From: Salipaludibacillus sp. LMS25 | GTDB lineage: Bacteria > Bacillota > Bacilli > Bacillales > Salisediminibacteriaceae | Assembly: GCF_024362805.1 (NCBI RefSeq) | Contig: NZ_CP093299.1 | Location: 62,001-126,000 of the forward strand | Reading direction: 5' to 3' | DNA length: 64,000 bases | In this document: piece after piece, positions 9,937-18,864 of the stretch | Layout: each line of letters opens with the position of its first letter | Position numbering within the stretch: position 1 is the stretch's first letter | Made by a program: the position numbers and the translations under genes | Notes under the pieces: model-generated | The model's input: only the letters and a program-made list of their open reading frames with translations | Told to the model about the DNA's origin: nothing | Database searches by the model: none

Positions 9937-10713
9937 TTACACTCCTCCATAAATCTCCATTAGCGTTCTCATTGTCAGTGTCATCGTCTCGACTAAATTT
10001 TGCACAAGCAGGAAAAATGGTGCCATCGTTAAAATCATCATGACTAAACCGAGAAAAATCTTCAAAGGTAATCCCACAACGAACACATTGACTTGTGGCA
10101 CAGCTCGAGCAACCATCCCTAGAGCCACATCAACGAGAAAAATAGACCCGACGATCGGCATAGACATTTGAAAGGCAATAAGAAACATTGTACTAAAAGC
10201 TGTGACAACATGGTCTAGCACCGCTTCGTCCCCCAATGGAAGGAACAATTGATCGATCGGTATATATTGATAACTGTAAAATGCACCATCGATTAAAAGG
10301 TGATGCGCATTTGTAGCTAATAAGAATAATAATGAAAACGTATATAAATAACTGCCAATTAAAGGCGATTGCGTGCCTGTTTGTGGATCGATCACATTAG
10401 CAATCATAAAACCCAGTTTTAAGTCAATTAATCCACCGGCTACTTGTATGGCGTACAAGAGAATCATTGCAATGAGACCGACTGTTAATCCAACGAGTGC
10501 CTCTTTAATAATTAACAGCATAAATTCGTAATTTAGCTCTAAAACAGGCCAGTCTTCAGTAAAATAAATGATCCACGTCATAAATAAGGCAATCCCTACT
10601 TTTAATCGGCCAGGAATATTCTGATATGAAAAAAACGGTAATGTTATAAAAAATGCTGACATACGGACTAAAATTAACAAAAACGCAGGGAACCATTCAA
10701 TAAAATCTAACAT
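9937..10713 (-). CDS. fliR: Flagellar export protein FliR
   Basis: FliR is an integral membrane part of the FliPQR export channel. The 258-residue product is hydrophobic throughout, with about six membrane segments. It includes the family segment containing FSYQNIPGRLKVG near residue 30, and an EALVGLTVGL stretch near residue 90. It follows fliQ by 4 bases and precedes flhB by 3 bases, the usual order P-Q-R-FlhB-FlhA. Confidence 0.95.
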   Translation of the reverse strand: MLDFIEWFPAFLLILVRMSAFFITLPFFSYQNIPGRLKVGIALFMTWIIYFTEDWPVLELNYEFMLLIIKEALVGLTVGLIAMILLYAIQVAGGLIDLKLGFMIANVIDPQTGTQSPLIGSYLYTFSLLFLLATNAHHLLIDGAFYSYQYIPIDQLFLPLGDEAVLDHVVTAFSTMFLIAFQMSMPIVGSIFLVDVALGMVARAVPQVNVFVVGLPLKIFLGLVMMILTMAPFFLLVQNLVETMTLTMRTLMEIYGGV

Positions 10714-10717
10714 ACCA

Positions 10718-10987
10718 TCATCCTATAAACTGATGTAAGTTACTAAAAATTTCTTCAGCAAGTGATAATGCTTGGGAAAGCATCCATGGGCCAAAAATGA
10801 CTAATGCAATAAGGACGCCTGCAATTTTTGGAATAAAAGCTAATGTTTGTTCCTGAATTTGCGTGGTTGCCTGAAAAATACTGACGGCCAATCCGATACC
10901 TAAAGCTGTGATTAACAAAGGCCCTGATATGAGTAAAATCGTAAATACACCTTGTTCCGCCCATGATATAACCATTTCCGGACTCAT
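10718..10987 (-). CDS. fliQ: Flagellar export protein FliQ
   Basis: FliQ is a small two-helix membrane protein of the flagellar export channel. The 89-residue sequence has two long hydrophobic stretches (about 14-38 and 50-72). Between them is the conserved SIFQATTQIQEQTLAFIPK loop that marks the family. It sits between fliP and fliR with short spacers. Confidence 0.95.
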   Translation of the reverse strand: MSPEMVISWAEQGVFTILLISGPLLITALGIGLAVSIFQATTQIQEQTLAFIPKIAGVLIALVIFGPWMLSQALSLAEEIFSNLHQFIG

Positions 10988-10999
10988 AGTGCGCCTCCT

Positions 11000-11677
11000 C
11001 TAAAAACTAAATAATAGTGAACGAACAATAAGATGCCAACCATCTACCATCACGAATAACAAAACTTTAAACGGCAAGGCAATCATGACCGGTGGCAACA
11101 TCATCATCCCCATGGACATAAGCACACTGGCTACGACCATATCAATGACTAAAAATGGAACGAAAATCATAAAACCTATTTGAAAAGCTGTTTTCAACTC
11201 ACTAATTGCGAAGGCTGGAACTAAGGAAGTCAGCGGGATATCATCTAACGTTTCTGGTCTTTCCTCCCCGGCATAACCCATAAATAGTGCTAAATCTTTT
11301 TCTCTAGTATGTTCAGCCATAAACTGTTTCATTGGTATAGCGGCTTCTTCAAAAGCTTCTTCCTGTGTTAATTCTCCATTAAACATCGGCTGAAGGGCAT
11401 TTTCGTTCACTTCAGAAAATATCGGCGCCATGATAAAAAACGTTAGGAATAAGGCTAAGCCAACGATGACTTGGTTAGGCGGCATTTGCTGCGTTGCCAA
11501 ACCAGATCTAACGAATGACAGCACAATCACAATCCGAGTAAAGCTCGTCATTAAGATCAGGATTGCTGGGGCTAGAGACAGAACAGTTAATAATAGTAAT
11601 AACTGAATCGTCGCTGACAAATTGCCTGGATCTTCACTAAATATATCTAATGCTGGTATTTGCATGAATGCCATCAT
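11000..11677 (-). CDS. fliP: Flagellar export protein FliP
   Basis: FliP is the main channel-forming subunit of the flagellar export gate. The 225-residue protein shows the family pattern: a first membrane segment followed by LMTSFTRIVIVLSFVR near residues 42-57 and the GLATQQMPPNQVIVGLALFL segment. A periplasmic loop follows, then the FLVIDMVVASVLMSMGM segment. The N-terminus is short, without a long cleavable signal peptide. The ATG overlaps the end of fliO/Z by 4 bases. Confidence 0.96.
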   Translation of the reverse strand: MMAFMQIPALDIFSEDPGNLSATIQLLLLLTVLSLAPAILILMTSFTRIVIVLSFVRSGLATQQMPPNQVIVGLALFLTFFIMAPIFSEVNENALQPMFNGELTQEEAFEEAAIPMKQFMAEHTREKDLALFMGYAGEERPETLDDIPLTSLVPAFAISELKTAFQIGFMIFVPFLVIDMVVASVLMSMGMMMLPPVMIALPFKVLLFVMVDGWHLIVRSLLFSF

Positions 11678-12372
11678 CGGTCTTTCTCCTCTAAAGCAGA
11701 ATAAAGCTTTGTTTGCGATTTCTTAACATCTTTCATCTCTTTATCAAGTAAGCTATGAAAAGCTGCTTCACTCGTATTTTGGGAACGGGCTTCTTTTTTA
11801 TTTTTTAACCACCCTTGTATTTTCGAGACAGGTTCGTCAAATAAATCTTGAGTGGTTTGATGTTTTTGAAGTAGGTTGTCTACTTCTGCAGGATCATCAA
11901 TTTCTTTTAGTAATGTGACTGTATCCCCTACCCCCACAATTAAAAGTCGATCACCCGCTTTAACTAACTGCACAGACTTATTCGATCCAACACCAGTGCC
12001 ACCAATCGTTTGTAACGTGGCATGATTGTTATAGCTTTTCGCCCGTTTATTAATGAATTTTAATAAGGCATAAATGCAAAAGAGAACAGCCCCTAAAGCT
12101 AACACCATTTGTAGTAAAATCGTAAACAAGTTCTGACCAGCGGCTCCTAGCACGTCGCTGTCATCCTCTTCTTCGTTCGTATTCTCTGCCAAAGGTAGTT
12201 CTTCAGTCTCATCTTCACCATCTAGACTATCGGTTTCTTCTACAGGACTATTTAACAATTCATTAACATTTCGGTTACCTTCTCCGAAATCATCTGTTTC
12301 CTCCCCAAATGTCACAGTGGGGAAGAAAAGCATAACAATCAATATTACTAATAACTTTCTCAATCTCGTCAC
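11674..12372 (-). CDS. fliO: Flagellar biosynthesis protein FliO (FliZ in Bacillus)
   Basis: FliO helps assemble the FliP ring of the export gate; the Bacillus protein is often called FliZ. The 232 residues have an N-terminal signal-like segment (1-23), then a very acidic external region with runs of Glu and Asp (about 24-80). One membrane segment (about 88-108) precedes a cytoplasmic FliO domain containing GTGVGSNKSVQLVKAGDRLLIVGV. A charged C-terminal tail follows. Sequence is weakly conserved in the family, so position between cheY and fliP is part of the evidence. Confidence 0.88.
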   Translation of the reverse strand: MTRLRKLLVILIVMLFFPTVTFGEETDDFGEGNRNVNELLNSPVEETDSLDGEDETEELPLAENTNEEEDDSDVLGAAGQNLFTILLQMVLALGAVLFCIYALLKFINKRAKSYNNHATLQTIGGTGVGSNKSVQLVKAGDRLLIVGVGDTVTLLKEIDDPAEVDNLLQKHQTTQDLFDEPVSKIQGWLKNKKEARSQNTSEAAFHSLLDKEMKDVKKSQTKLYSALEEKDR

Positions 12373-12385
12373 TCCCTGATAGCTT

Positions 12386-12748
12386 TTAGCCGAGAGTTTT
12401 ATTAATAGCTTCTAATACCCTCTCTGCCTGAAACGGTTTAACGATAAAGTCTTTCGCACCAGCTTGAATAGCATCAATAACCATTGCTTGTTGCCCCATT
12501 GCCGAACACATAATGACCTTCGCATTCGGATCATGCTTGCGAATTTCTTTTAAAGACGTAATGCCGTCCATCTCCGGCATTGTAATATCCATCGTTACGA
12601 GGTCAGGTGAATGTTCTTTATAAAGATCCAACGCTTGTTGGCCATCTCCTGCCTCACCAATCACCTCAAAATCATTTTTTTGCAAAATATCTTTAATCAT
12701 CATGCGCATAAATGCTGCATCATCCACAATTAACACTCGTGTCGCCAT
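12386..12748 (-). CDS. cheY: Chemotaxis response regulator CheY
   Basis: CheY carries the signal from CheA to the flagellar switch; in Bacillus CheY-P promotes counterclockwise rotation. The 120 residues are a lone receiver domain: acidic pair Asp9/Asp10, phospho-acceptor near Asp54 in DLVTMDITMPEMDG, Ser/Thr in VIMCSAMG and Lys in FIVKPF. It lies between fliY and fliO, the B. subtilis arrangement, next to the C-ring proteins it binds. Confidence 0.97.
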   Translation of the reverse strand: MATRVLIVDDAAFMRMMIKDILQKNDFEVIGEAGDGQQALDLYKEHSPDLVTMDITMPEMDGITSLKEIRKHDPNAKVIMCSAMGQQAMVIDAIQAGAKDFIVKPFQAERVLEAINKTLG

Positions 12749-12773
12749 CGTTTGGGCCTCCTTGTAATAAAAA

Positions 12774-13997
12774 TTAATTTCGCAAATTATTTAAACGGTC
12801 TTTTTGACTAATAATATCTGTGACACGCACACCGAAGTTCTCATCAATAACAACCACTTCACCTTTTGCAATCAATTGATGATTAACAAGAATATCTACT
12901 GGTTCCCCTGCCAATTTATCAAGCTCCACAATTGAACCTTGCGATAGCTCTAAAATTTCTCTAATAGATCTTTTCGTTCTACCTAATTCAACTGTCACTT
13001 CTAACGGAATATCCATTAGCATGTCCAAATTACGTGCTTCTTGCTCATTAAGAGATGGCGCTTCAAAATTTGAAAAAGCAGCTGGCTGAACATTCGCTGA
13101 TCGTTCCGGTTGTTTAGGTCCGGATGATACATGCTGTGGCCCAGTTCTAGGTGTATGAGTTGGCATCGGCGCTTGCTGTTGCATCGGTGCTCCTTGGGCA
13201 ATTGGCGCTTCCTGTTGAACGACTGTTTCTTGAACAGGAGCTACTTGTTCTGTCGGCTCTTCAGGAGCATTTCCAGAGTCATCAGGATTCATTAACTGTT
13301 CCACCATTCCTTTTGCAAACGATACACTGATCAGCTGCATGATTTTCGAATCGATCAAGTCACCGACTTTAAGAGTAAATGCGATCTCAACTAGCATATC
13401 ATCTTCAGGTAGCTTAACATCATTTGGATTTTCCGGAAGATCTAGCAAATCGATTGCAGGAGGTGAAATATCCACCTTTTTGTTAAAGATCGTTGACATC
13501 GATGTTGAGGCAGAACCCATCATCTGATTCATCGCTTCCTGTACAGCACTTATTTCCATCTCCCCTAAGTCCTCGGAGACATTCGTTCCATCATTGCCCA
13601 TCATAAGATCAGCAATAATAGCTGCGTCAGTCGTTTTAATAACGAGTAAATTGATGCCTTCAAAGCCGTCAGTATATTCAACTGATATAGCCACATGCGG
13701 TTTTGGAAAAGCTTTATCTAAGTCAGCTCTTTTAATAATGGCTACTTCTGGTGTTGTAATATCGACCTTTTGATTTAAAAGGGTTGAAAGAGCAGTCGCT
13801 GAACTTCCAAACGAAATATTTCCAATTTCACCAAGAGCATCTTGTTCAATCCCAGATAAATAATTCTCAATCGTAGGGCTGTCTGCATTATCTGGTGTTT
13901 CAGTATCTGATTTCTCAGGAGTTTTCTCTTCACCTTCATTATCAATTCCATTTAAAAGGGCATTTATTTCCTCTTGGGATAACATATCATCATTCAT
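12774..13997 (-). CDS. fliY: Flagellar switch protein and CheY-P phosphatase FliY
   Basis: FliY is a C-ring protein of Gram-positive bacteria that joins a CheC-like phosphatase domain to a FliN-type domain. The start chosen is the ATG giving MNDDMLSQEEINALL, with GAGGAGG upstream; an in-frame TTG lies 21 bases further out. The N-terminal LSQEEINALLNG is the CheY-binding peptide shared with FliM. The CheC-like region carries EIGNISFGSSATALS near residue 55 and a second active-site copy. A low-complexity Gln/Pro linker (about 255-315) leads to the C-terminal FliN domain with LEVTVELGRTKRSIREIL. It overlaps the end of fliM by 8 bases. Confidence 0.95.
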   Translation of the reverse strand: MNDDMLSQEEINALLNGIDNEGEEKTPEKSDTETPDNADSPTIENYLSGIEQDALGEIGNISFGSSATALSTLLNQKVDITTPEVAIIKRADLDKAFPKPHVAISVEYTDGFEGINLLVIKTTDAAIIADLMMGNDGTNVSEDLGEMEISAVQEAMNQMMGSASTSMSTIFNKKVDISPPAIDLLDLPENPNDVKLPEDDMLVEIAFTLKVGDLIDSKIMQLISVSFAKGMVEQLMNPDDSGNAPEEPTEQVAPVQETVVQQEAPIAQGAPMQQQAPMPTHTPRTGPQHVSSGPKQPERSANVQPAAFSNFEAPSLNEQEARNLDMLMDIPLEVTVELGRTKRSIREILELSQGSIVELDKLAGEPVDILVNHQLIAKGEVVVIDENFGVRVTDIISQKDRLNNLRN

Positions 13998-14985
13998 CAA
14001 GAGTGTCCTCCTCTTCAATAATATCTGTAATTTGTACAGCTACATGATTTCTCATTTTGCCCGGCTGCACTAAAAACTTAGGCTCTTCACCCACACGGAG
14101 TAAAAGTGACTCTTCAATAAGTTGATCCAATTCGATAATGTCACCATCATCTAAATGTAAAAACTCATCTACTGTAATAACTGACTTACCAAGTTCAACT
14201 GCCAAATTAAGAGGCGCCTGTTTCACATTTTTCTTCAATGCTTGTAATTCACCAGGTTCTCTATCTTTCTTTTTAGTCTGCATCCACAAGTGGACGGATA
14301 ACCTTGGTAGTATCGATTCAATGACCACGTGTGGTAAACAAATATTGATCATGCCAGACGACTCACCGATCGTCGTCGACAGAGAAATGACGACAACTGT
14401 TTCATTCGGTGATACGAGCTGTAAAAATTGTGGATTAACTTCCATATCATCCATGACAGGATCCAGTTCTTCTATCGATAACCAAGCTTCCCGAAACGTT
14501 TCAAGTGTTCGTTGAAACAACTGCGTCATAATTTTCGTTTCGATTTCAGTTAAATTCTCTACTTTGTTATAAGCTTCTCCTTGACCTCCTAAAATACGGT
14601 CAAGCATAGCATATGCAATATTCGGGTTCACTTCCATGACAAACCTTCCATCTAAAGGAAAGGGCTCAAAGACATTTAAAATGGTCATCTTTGGCACAGA
14701 CCGGATAAATTCCTCATATGGAAGCTGATCGACAGAAGCGACGCTTATTTGAACGAACGTCCTTAACTGTGCAGATAATTGCGTCGTTAACAACCTTGCA
14801 AAATTTTCATGTATTCGTGTTAAACTTCGGATCTGATCTTTGGAAAAACGCAGAGCTCGCTTAAAGTCATACGATTTTACTTTTCTCTCTGTGTCTTCCT
14901 TTTTCAGTTCATCCGCATCCATTTCACCTGTGGAAAGGGCCGATAACAGCGCATCTATTTCCCCTTGTGAAAGAACATCAGCCAT
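13990..14985 (-). CDS. fliM: Flagellar motor switch protein FliM
   Basis: FliM is the middle C-ring protein that binds CheY-P and FliG. The N-terminal peptide LSQGEIDALLSAL (about 5-17) is the CheY-P binding site. A middle CheC-like domain without obvious phosphatase residues follows, with FARLLTTQLSAQLRT near residue 63. The C-terminal SpoA/FliN-like domain includes LNLAVELGKSVITVDEFL. The 331-residue length is standard. The gene is downstream of fliL and overlaps fliY. Confidence 0.96.
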   Translation of the reverse strand: MADVLSQGEIDALLSALSTGEMDADELKKEDTERKVKSYDFKRALRFSKDQIRSLTRIHENFARLLTTQLSAQLRTFVQISVASVDQLPYEEFIRSVPKMTILNVFEPFPLDGRFVMEVNPNIAYAMLDRILGGQGEAYNKVENLTEIETKIMTQLFQRTLETFREAWLSIEELDPVMDDMEVNPQFLQLVSPNETVVVISLSTTIGESSGMINICLPHVVIESILPRLSVHLWMQTKKKDREPGELQALKKNVKQAPLNLAVELGKSVITVDEFLHLDDGDIIELDQLIEESLLLRVGEEPKFLVQPGKMRNHVAVQITDIIEEEDTLDE

Positions 14986-15020
14986 CTTGCCTCACCTCAC
15001 TTCACCTGCAACTCTATCAG

Positions 15021-15455
15021 TTATTGAATTACTCGTTGATTCATGTACACTTGAACCACTTCTCCATCTTGCATAATTTCATTGATGCGGTTCTTAATTC
15101 TATCTTCAAGACCTTGTATTCCTTCTGATCCTCGAAAATCAGCTGCTGTCATGTCAGACAGTTCTTGAATAATAATATTTTCTACTTGAAAACTACGTTT
15201 TTCGAATTCCTTTTTCGCATCATTGTTCTCGAGCTGGATCACATATTGTGATCGAATAATATTATTTGACGATAAGTTTGTTGTAATTTCCTCTGTTTCA
15301 ACGGATCTTTCCAACACTTGATCAATCGTCGGCTCCCCTTCTTCTGCACCTGTCTCTTGAAAAAGTTGTGTATACACCACGAGTGTTAGGACACCGATTA
15401 ATGTGAGAGCAGCAAGAACAATGAGCATAATATTAACGAGCCGGTTAGCAAACAT
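15021..15455 (-). CDS. fliL: Flagellar basal-body associated protein FliL
   Basis: FliL is a single-pass membrane protein at the basal body that supports stator function. I use the ATG giving MFANRLVNIML, five bases after the swrD stop. An upstream in-frame TTG would extend it by nine residues inside swrD. The product is 144 residues: a membrane segment at about 8-30, an acidic linker with EEGEPTIDQ, and the periplasmic FliL domain ending in VVQVYMNQRVIQ. Gene order swrD-fliL-fliM supports the call. Confidence 0.92.
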   Translation of the reverse strand: MFANRLVNIMLIVLAALTLIGVLTLVVYTQLFQETGAEEGEPTIDQVLERSVETEEITTNLSSNNIIRSQYVIQLENNDAKKEFEKRSFQVENIIIQELSDMTAADFRGSEGIQGLEDRIKNRINEIMQDGEVVQVYMNQRVIQ

Positions 15456-15459
15456 AACG

Positions 15460-15684
15460 TTAATCTTCCCCTTCCTGATCAAACTGTTTTGAGACGAGAG
15501 GAGCTAAACCAATTCGCTTGTAAAAATGTTCAATCCGATCGGTCAGTTCTTGTTCGGTTTCCATTACAACAATTTTTTTACCATTAGAGAGTGTGATCGT
15601 TGTATCAGGAAAAGCTTGAATTTGCTCAATGTAAACTGCGTTCAATGTAAAGGTTTGGCCATTCAGCCTAGTTAAAATCACCAT
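15460..15684 (-). CDS. swrD: Swarming motility protein SwrD (FlbD family)
   Basis: SwrD (YlzI, FlbD family) raises flagellar power and is needed for swarming in B. subtilis. The 74-residue protein begins [16 protein letters not shown] and contains the family's [19 protein letters not shown] pattern. Sequence and position between flgE and fliL agree. A strong stem-loop separates it from flgE upstream, while fliL follows after 4 bases. Confidence 0.92.
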   Translation of the reverse strand: MVILTRLNGQTFTLNAVYIEQIQAFPDTTITLSNGKKIVVMETEQELTDRIEHFYKRIGLAPLVSKQFDQEGED

Positions 15685-15749
15685 ATTATTATTAGAGCTG
15701 CACTTTTATAAGCGAGGCTCACTTCCTCCTCTTTTGTTTAAGTTAGGCT

Positions 15750-15774
15750 GGCTTAGCGTATGTCACGCTAAGCC
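15750..15774 (-). other. Perfect 10-bp stem-loop after flgE, inside the operon
   Basis: GGCTTAGCGT and ACGCTAAGCC pair perfectly across a 5-base loop, in the gap between the flgE stop and the swrD start. No T-run follows in the direction of transcription, so it does not look like an intrinsic terminator. A 3'-end stabiliser or processing barrier for flgE mRNA is inference. Flanking bases extend the pairing imperfectly. Confidence 0.75.
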
Positions 15775-15783
15775 AAGCTAGTC

Positions 15784-16590
15784 TTATCGTTTCAAATTGA
15801 CAAGTTCTTGTAAAATTTCATCAGATGTTGTAATCATGCGAGTATTGGCTTGGAAAGCACGTTGTGCAACGATCATTTCAGCGAATTCCTGAGATAAGTC
15901 CACGTTTGACATTTCAAGTGCTGAACTGACTAATCCACCGCGTCCATCCATCCCAGGCACTCCAAGATTTGGGGCACCCGAGTTAGGCGTCTCAACAAAA
16001 ATATTACCTCCAGCTTTGGAAAGTCCGCCCGGGTTAGGGAAAGTAGCAATTTGTATTTGACCAAGGACAACAGGGTCACCATCGCCTGAAGGGATACCTA
16101 ACACTACTCCATCAGGCGAAATCGTGAAGCTATCATAGCCAGCATTGTTATCAATAACGATTGGTCCCCCATTTATACCTGTTACGATAAATCCGTTAGC
16201 ATTCACAATCGTACCTGCTGAATCTCGATAAAAGTTTCCAGCACGTGTATAGCCAATGTTCCCTTGTCCGTCATCTACTACGAAATAACCATCGCCAGAA
16301 ATGGCCAGGTCAAGTTCTCTTCCTGTCGTCTGGATAGACCCTTGCGTATCAATGGTATCGATGGAAGCAAGGCCGCTCCCTAAACCGACTTGAATCGGAT
16401 TCGTTCCACCCCGTCCACCTGCTACAGGCGCTGAAGCTCCTGCCATTTGTTGACTCACTAAATCGTTAAATGTCGTACGGCCTTTTTTGAAACCGTGAGT
16501 GTTAACATTCGCAATATTATTCCCAATTACATCAAGCTTGGTTTGGAAGTTTGTCATACCACCAATACCAGAGTATAAAGATCTAATCAT
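15784..16590 (-). CDS. flgE: Flagellar hook protein FlgE
   Basis: This is the major hook subunit, exported and assembled outside the cell. The start is the ATG giving MIRSLYSGIGGM, with GAGGGGA before it; the longer reading frame has no ribosome binding site. The N-terminal rod/hook motif LDVIGNNIANVNTHGFKKGR is at about 22-41 and the C-terminal hook motif MSNVDLSQEFAEMIVAQRAFQ is present. At 268 residues it is short for hook proteins in general but the same as B. subtilis FlgE. Older annotation calls this gene flgG. Its place after flgD and before swrD fits hook protein. Confidence 0.9.
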   Translation of the reverse strand: MIRSLYSGIGGMTNFQTKLDVIGNNIANVNTHGFKKGRTTFNDLVSQQMAGASAPVAGGRGGTNPIQVGLGSGLASIDTIDTQGSIQTTGRELDLAISGDGYFVVDDGQGNIGYTRAGNFYRDSAGTIVNANGFIVTGINGGPIVIDNNAGYDSFTISPDGVVLGIPSGDGDPVVLGQIQIATFPNPGGLSKAGGNIFVETPNSGAPNLGVPGMDGRGGLVSSALEMSNVDLSQEFAEMIVAQRAFQANTRMITTSDEILQELVNLKR

Positions 16591-16674
16591 GTTTAATAAT
16601 CCCCTCTCAATTTTCAACTATTAGTGCTGCTTCAATCATTCCACAGCCTACGGCTTCCTCTCGGTCCGGCCGTT

Positions 16675-17061
16675 TTAGGTGTTTATTACAATCGCACCGT
16701 TAATGTTTGTAAACAGTTGTGTCGCTGCTTCTTCACGGTCCATTGCAGTTATCACTGTTTCGTTTTGAGCACTGACCACAAATGCCGCCTCATTCGTTAG
16801 CACGAGTGAATCAGTAACACCCCTTTGCTTCGCTTCTTTTATTTTAGAATGAATTTCATTCCACGTTTCTCCCGCTACATCAATGCCTCTATCGAGTAAA
16901 CGTTTTTCAGCGTGCTTACTAATTTTTAGCTCTGACTGCTCATCAATTGAATGCGTGAGCAGTTGCTTAAAGCTATGATCAGCTTGTCCGGATGTTCGAT
17001 GAACAGTGGTCGGCTTTGGTAAAGGTTGCTGCAGGTGATGGGGCATGATTTTTGGCGTCAT
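16675..17061 (-). CDS. Flagellar operon protein, TIGR02530 type
   Basis: This gene encodes a small protein of unknown biochemical role found between flgD and flgE in many Bacillaceae and Clostridia. The chosen ATG has GAGGTGATTCAC upstream; an in-frame GTG nine bases out is the alternative. The product is 128 residues. The N-terminus is Pro/His/Gln rich. The conserved part includes LKISKHAEKRLLDRGIDV near residue 45, DSLVLTNEAAFVVSA, and a C-terminal LFTNINGAIVIN. Location suggests a role in hook assembly, which is inference. Confidence 0.8.
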   Translation of the reverse strand: MTPKIMPHHLQQPLPKPTTVHRTSGQADHSFKQLLTHSIDEQSELKISKHAEKRLLDRGIDVAGETWNEIHSKIKEAKQRGVTDSLVLTNEAAFVVSAQNETVITAMDREEAATQLFTNINGAIVINT

Positions 17062-17081
17062 GTGAATCACCTCACCTTCTG

Positions 17082-17510
17082 TTACTCAGCATTTGTAATC
17101 TTCGTAATGTTATCTGTCTTAACGTTTGTATCACCAACGACTACTTGAACGTCTCCATCTTTAAACATAACAGATGTGACGATTCCCTCTCTCTTATTAC
17201 CAGAGCTAGTCGTCCACTCGATTTGCTTTCCAATTAAATCACTATGTGACGTAAAGTTATTCATTTGAGCTTCCATAAACTTTTGCATGTTCACATTCAT
17301 GTTCGTCATTTGCTCTAAAGCAGAAAACTGAGCCATCTGTGCAATGAATTCTTTATCTTCCATCGGATTAAGTGGATCTTGATTTTGAAGCTGAACGATC
17401 AGTAATTTTAAAAATGCATCTTTATCTAATACAGTACTACCTTGACCTTGATTCTTTTGATTTTTAACGAAGTCATTGTAATATAAACTGTCTGTTTGAA
17501 CTGATGTCAT
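17082..17510 (-). CDS. flgD: Flagellar hook capping protein FlgD
   Basis: FlgD caps the growing hook and is needed for addition of FlgE. The 142-residue protein has the N-terminal FlgD signature: DKDAFLKLLIVQLQNQDPLN at about 25-44, then EFIAQMAQFSALEQMTNM. The C-terminal part is a short beta-rich segment with GDVQVVVGDTNVKTDNI. It is the short Bacillus form without the full FlgD Ig domain. It lies between fliK and the TIGR02530-type gene. Confidence 0.95.
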   Translation of the reverse strand: MTSVQTDSLYYNDFVKNQKNQGQGSTVLDKDAFLKLLIVQLQNQDPLNPMEDKEFIAQMAQFSALEQMTNMNVNMQKFMEAQMNNFTSHSDLIGKQIEWTTSSGNKREGIVTSVMFKDGDVQVVVGDTNVKTDNITKITNAE

Positions 17511-17523
17511 TCAAGTACCTCCT

Positions 17524-18831
17524 TTACGCTTCAACATTAAAGCTTTCATCTAATAGTTCACTGAAATCGATTACGTTCTCTCCGTCATCGTCATCCCTAG
17601 GTGTTTCATCCTGATTTGCCTGTTGCTGATTCGCATCCTCATGGTGTGAATCTTTCAATAGTTGATGACTTTGCTGTTGTTGCACCTCAATCCTATCAAC
17701 TTGAATGTTTTGTGTCTGAAAAGCATGTCTTAGCTGACCTAGTTGACCTTCGATTAAATCTCTAGCCACTTTCGTTGTCGTTAAAAGCGTTGCTTGCAGA
17801 ACACCATTTACTTGTTGAAGTGTTATATCAAGCCTTCCTAGACTTGCCGGATGCAGCTTAACGTTTAACTGTTGCACACCATTCGTTAATTGTTGAAAGC
17901 TACTACGAGATAAAAGGTTCTGAAACTGTCGGATAAAGTGTTCCTGAGACGGTTTTTCTGCTTGCCCTTCACTTTGACCTGTCACGACAGACATTTGATA
18001 AAACCTTGCTAATTGACCATTAGATGAATCTAACATCATAGACAAGCCCGCCGTCGTCTGACTAGATGACTTAGTGTTTGATTGACTAGAAGCAAGTTGG
18101 TTGAGATAAGCCAATTCAGCAAATCTATTGGTGTTCATCGGCTGTTGTCCTTCTGACTTCATTTGAGTCGTCGTACTATCTTTTTGACTAGTAAAAAATT
18201 CTTTCAGTTGGACTAACAGTTGGCGATTTCCTTGAGCTTCAGAGTCTTGAGGCAGTTTAGGGAAATAAGTTTCAGCCATATGTTGTAGCAATGGCAACCC
18301 TTTTTGTTGTCCTAATACGTTAACCCCTTCGTTTTCGATTGCTGAGAACGCAGCGATAAGTGCTAGTAATTGGACTGGATCACCCGATACTCCCAAGTCT
18401 GCCACGATATTTTCTAATGACGTATTAGTTTGAATCAGCTCTGTTAACTCAGCACTCCATTCTGGTGGCAACATGCTTAACAACGCTGATAAATCGTCAT
18501 TCTCTAGTAAGTCTTTAGAAAGAAAGCTGTCTTCTAAATTCACCTTGTTGATGACTTTTTCCAAATCAACTAACGTGCCTGACAACGAAGCAATTAAATT
18601 CTCCAGTGACTGATTATTTAATAAAGCAGCTAACTCTGGATCTGATTTTAACTGATTGTCCAAACGCCATAAGGCCGAGTCAGGGTCTTGTTCATTTCCT
18701 GTCATAAGTGCAGATAATGCCTTTAGAAAATCTGAATTACCTGTTCCGCTTAACGTGTTTGTATTGGCTAGACTTTTAACAGGCTGTGTAGGTGCCGCCA
18801 TCATCGGTATAAATGCCATCATTCCGTTCAT
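17524..18831 (-). CDS. fliK: Flagellar hook-length control protein FliK
   Basis: FliK measures hook length and triggers the FlhB export switch. The start used is the ATG giving MNGMMAFIP, preceded by GGAGGTGAAAAA; nine upstream codons lack support. Most of the 435 residues are low-complexity, rich in Leu, Ser, Gln and Asn. The C-terminal Flg_hook domain has LNVKLHPASLGRLDITLQQ near residue 325, followed by RDLIEGQLGQLRHAFQTQ. The final 60 residues are Gln-, His- and Asp-rich. A second FliK-like protein is encoded by ylqG at 38595-40340. Confidence 0.93.
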   Translation of the reverse strand: MNGMMAFIPMMAAPTQPVKSLANTNTLSGTGNSDFLKALSALMTGNEQDPDSALWRLDNQLKSDPELAALLNNQSLENLIASLSGTLVDLEKVINKVNLEDSFLSKDLLENDDLSALLSMLPPEWSAELTELIQTNTSLENIVADLGVSGDPVQLLALIAAFSAIENEGVNVLGQQKGLPLLQHMAETYFPKLPQDSEAQGNRQLLVQLKEFFTSQKDSTTTQMKSEGQQPMNTNRFAELAYLNQLASSQSNTKSSSQTTAGLSMMLDSSNGQLARFYQMSVVTGQSEGQAEKPSQEHFIRQFQNLLSRSSFQQLTNGVQQLNVKLHPASLGRLDITLQQVNGVLQATLLTTTKVARDLIEGQLGQLRHAFQTQNIQVDRIEVQQQQSHQLLKDSHHEDANQQQANQDETPRDDDDGENVIDFSELLDESFNVEA

Positions 18832-18864
18832 TTTTTCACCTCCCTTCAAGCCCTTCACTTAGTA

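Noticed and set aside
15784..16590. Calling this gene flgG (distal rod)
   Set aside because: Length and C-terminus could fit either, but order after flgD and near identity of motifs to B. subtilis FlgE favour hook protein.
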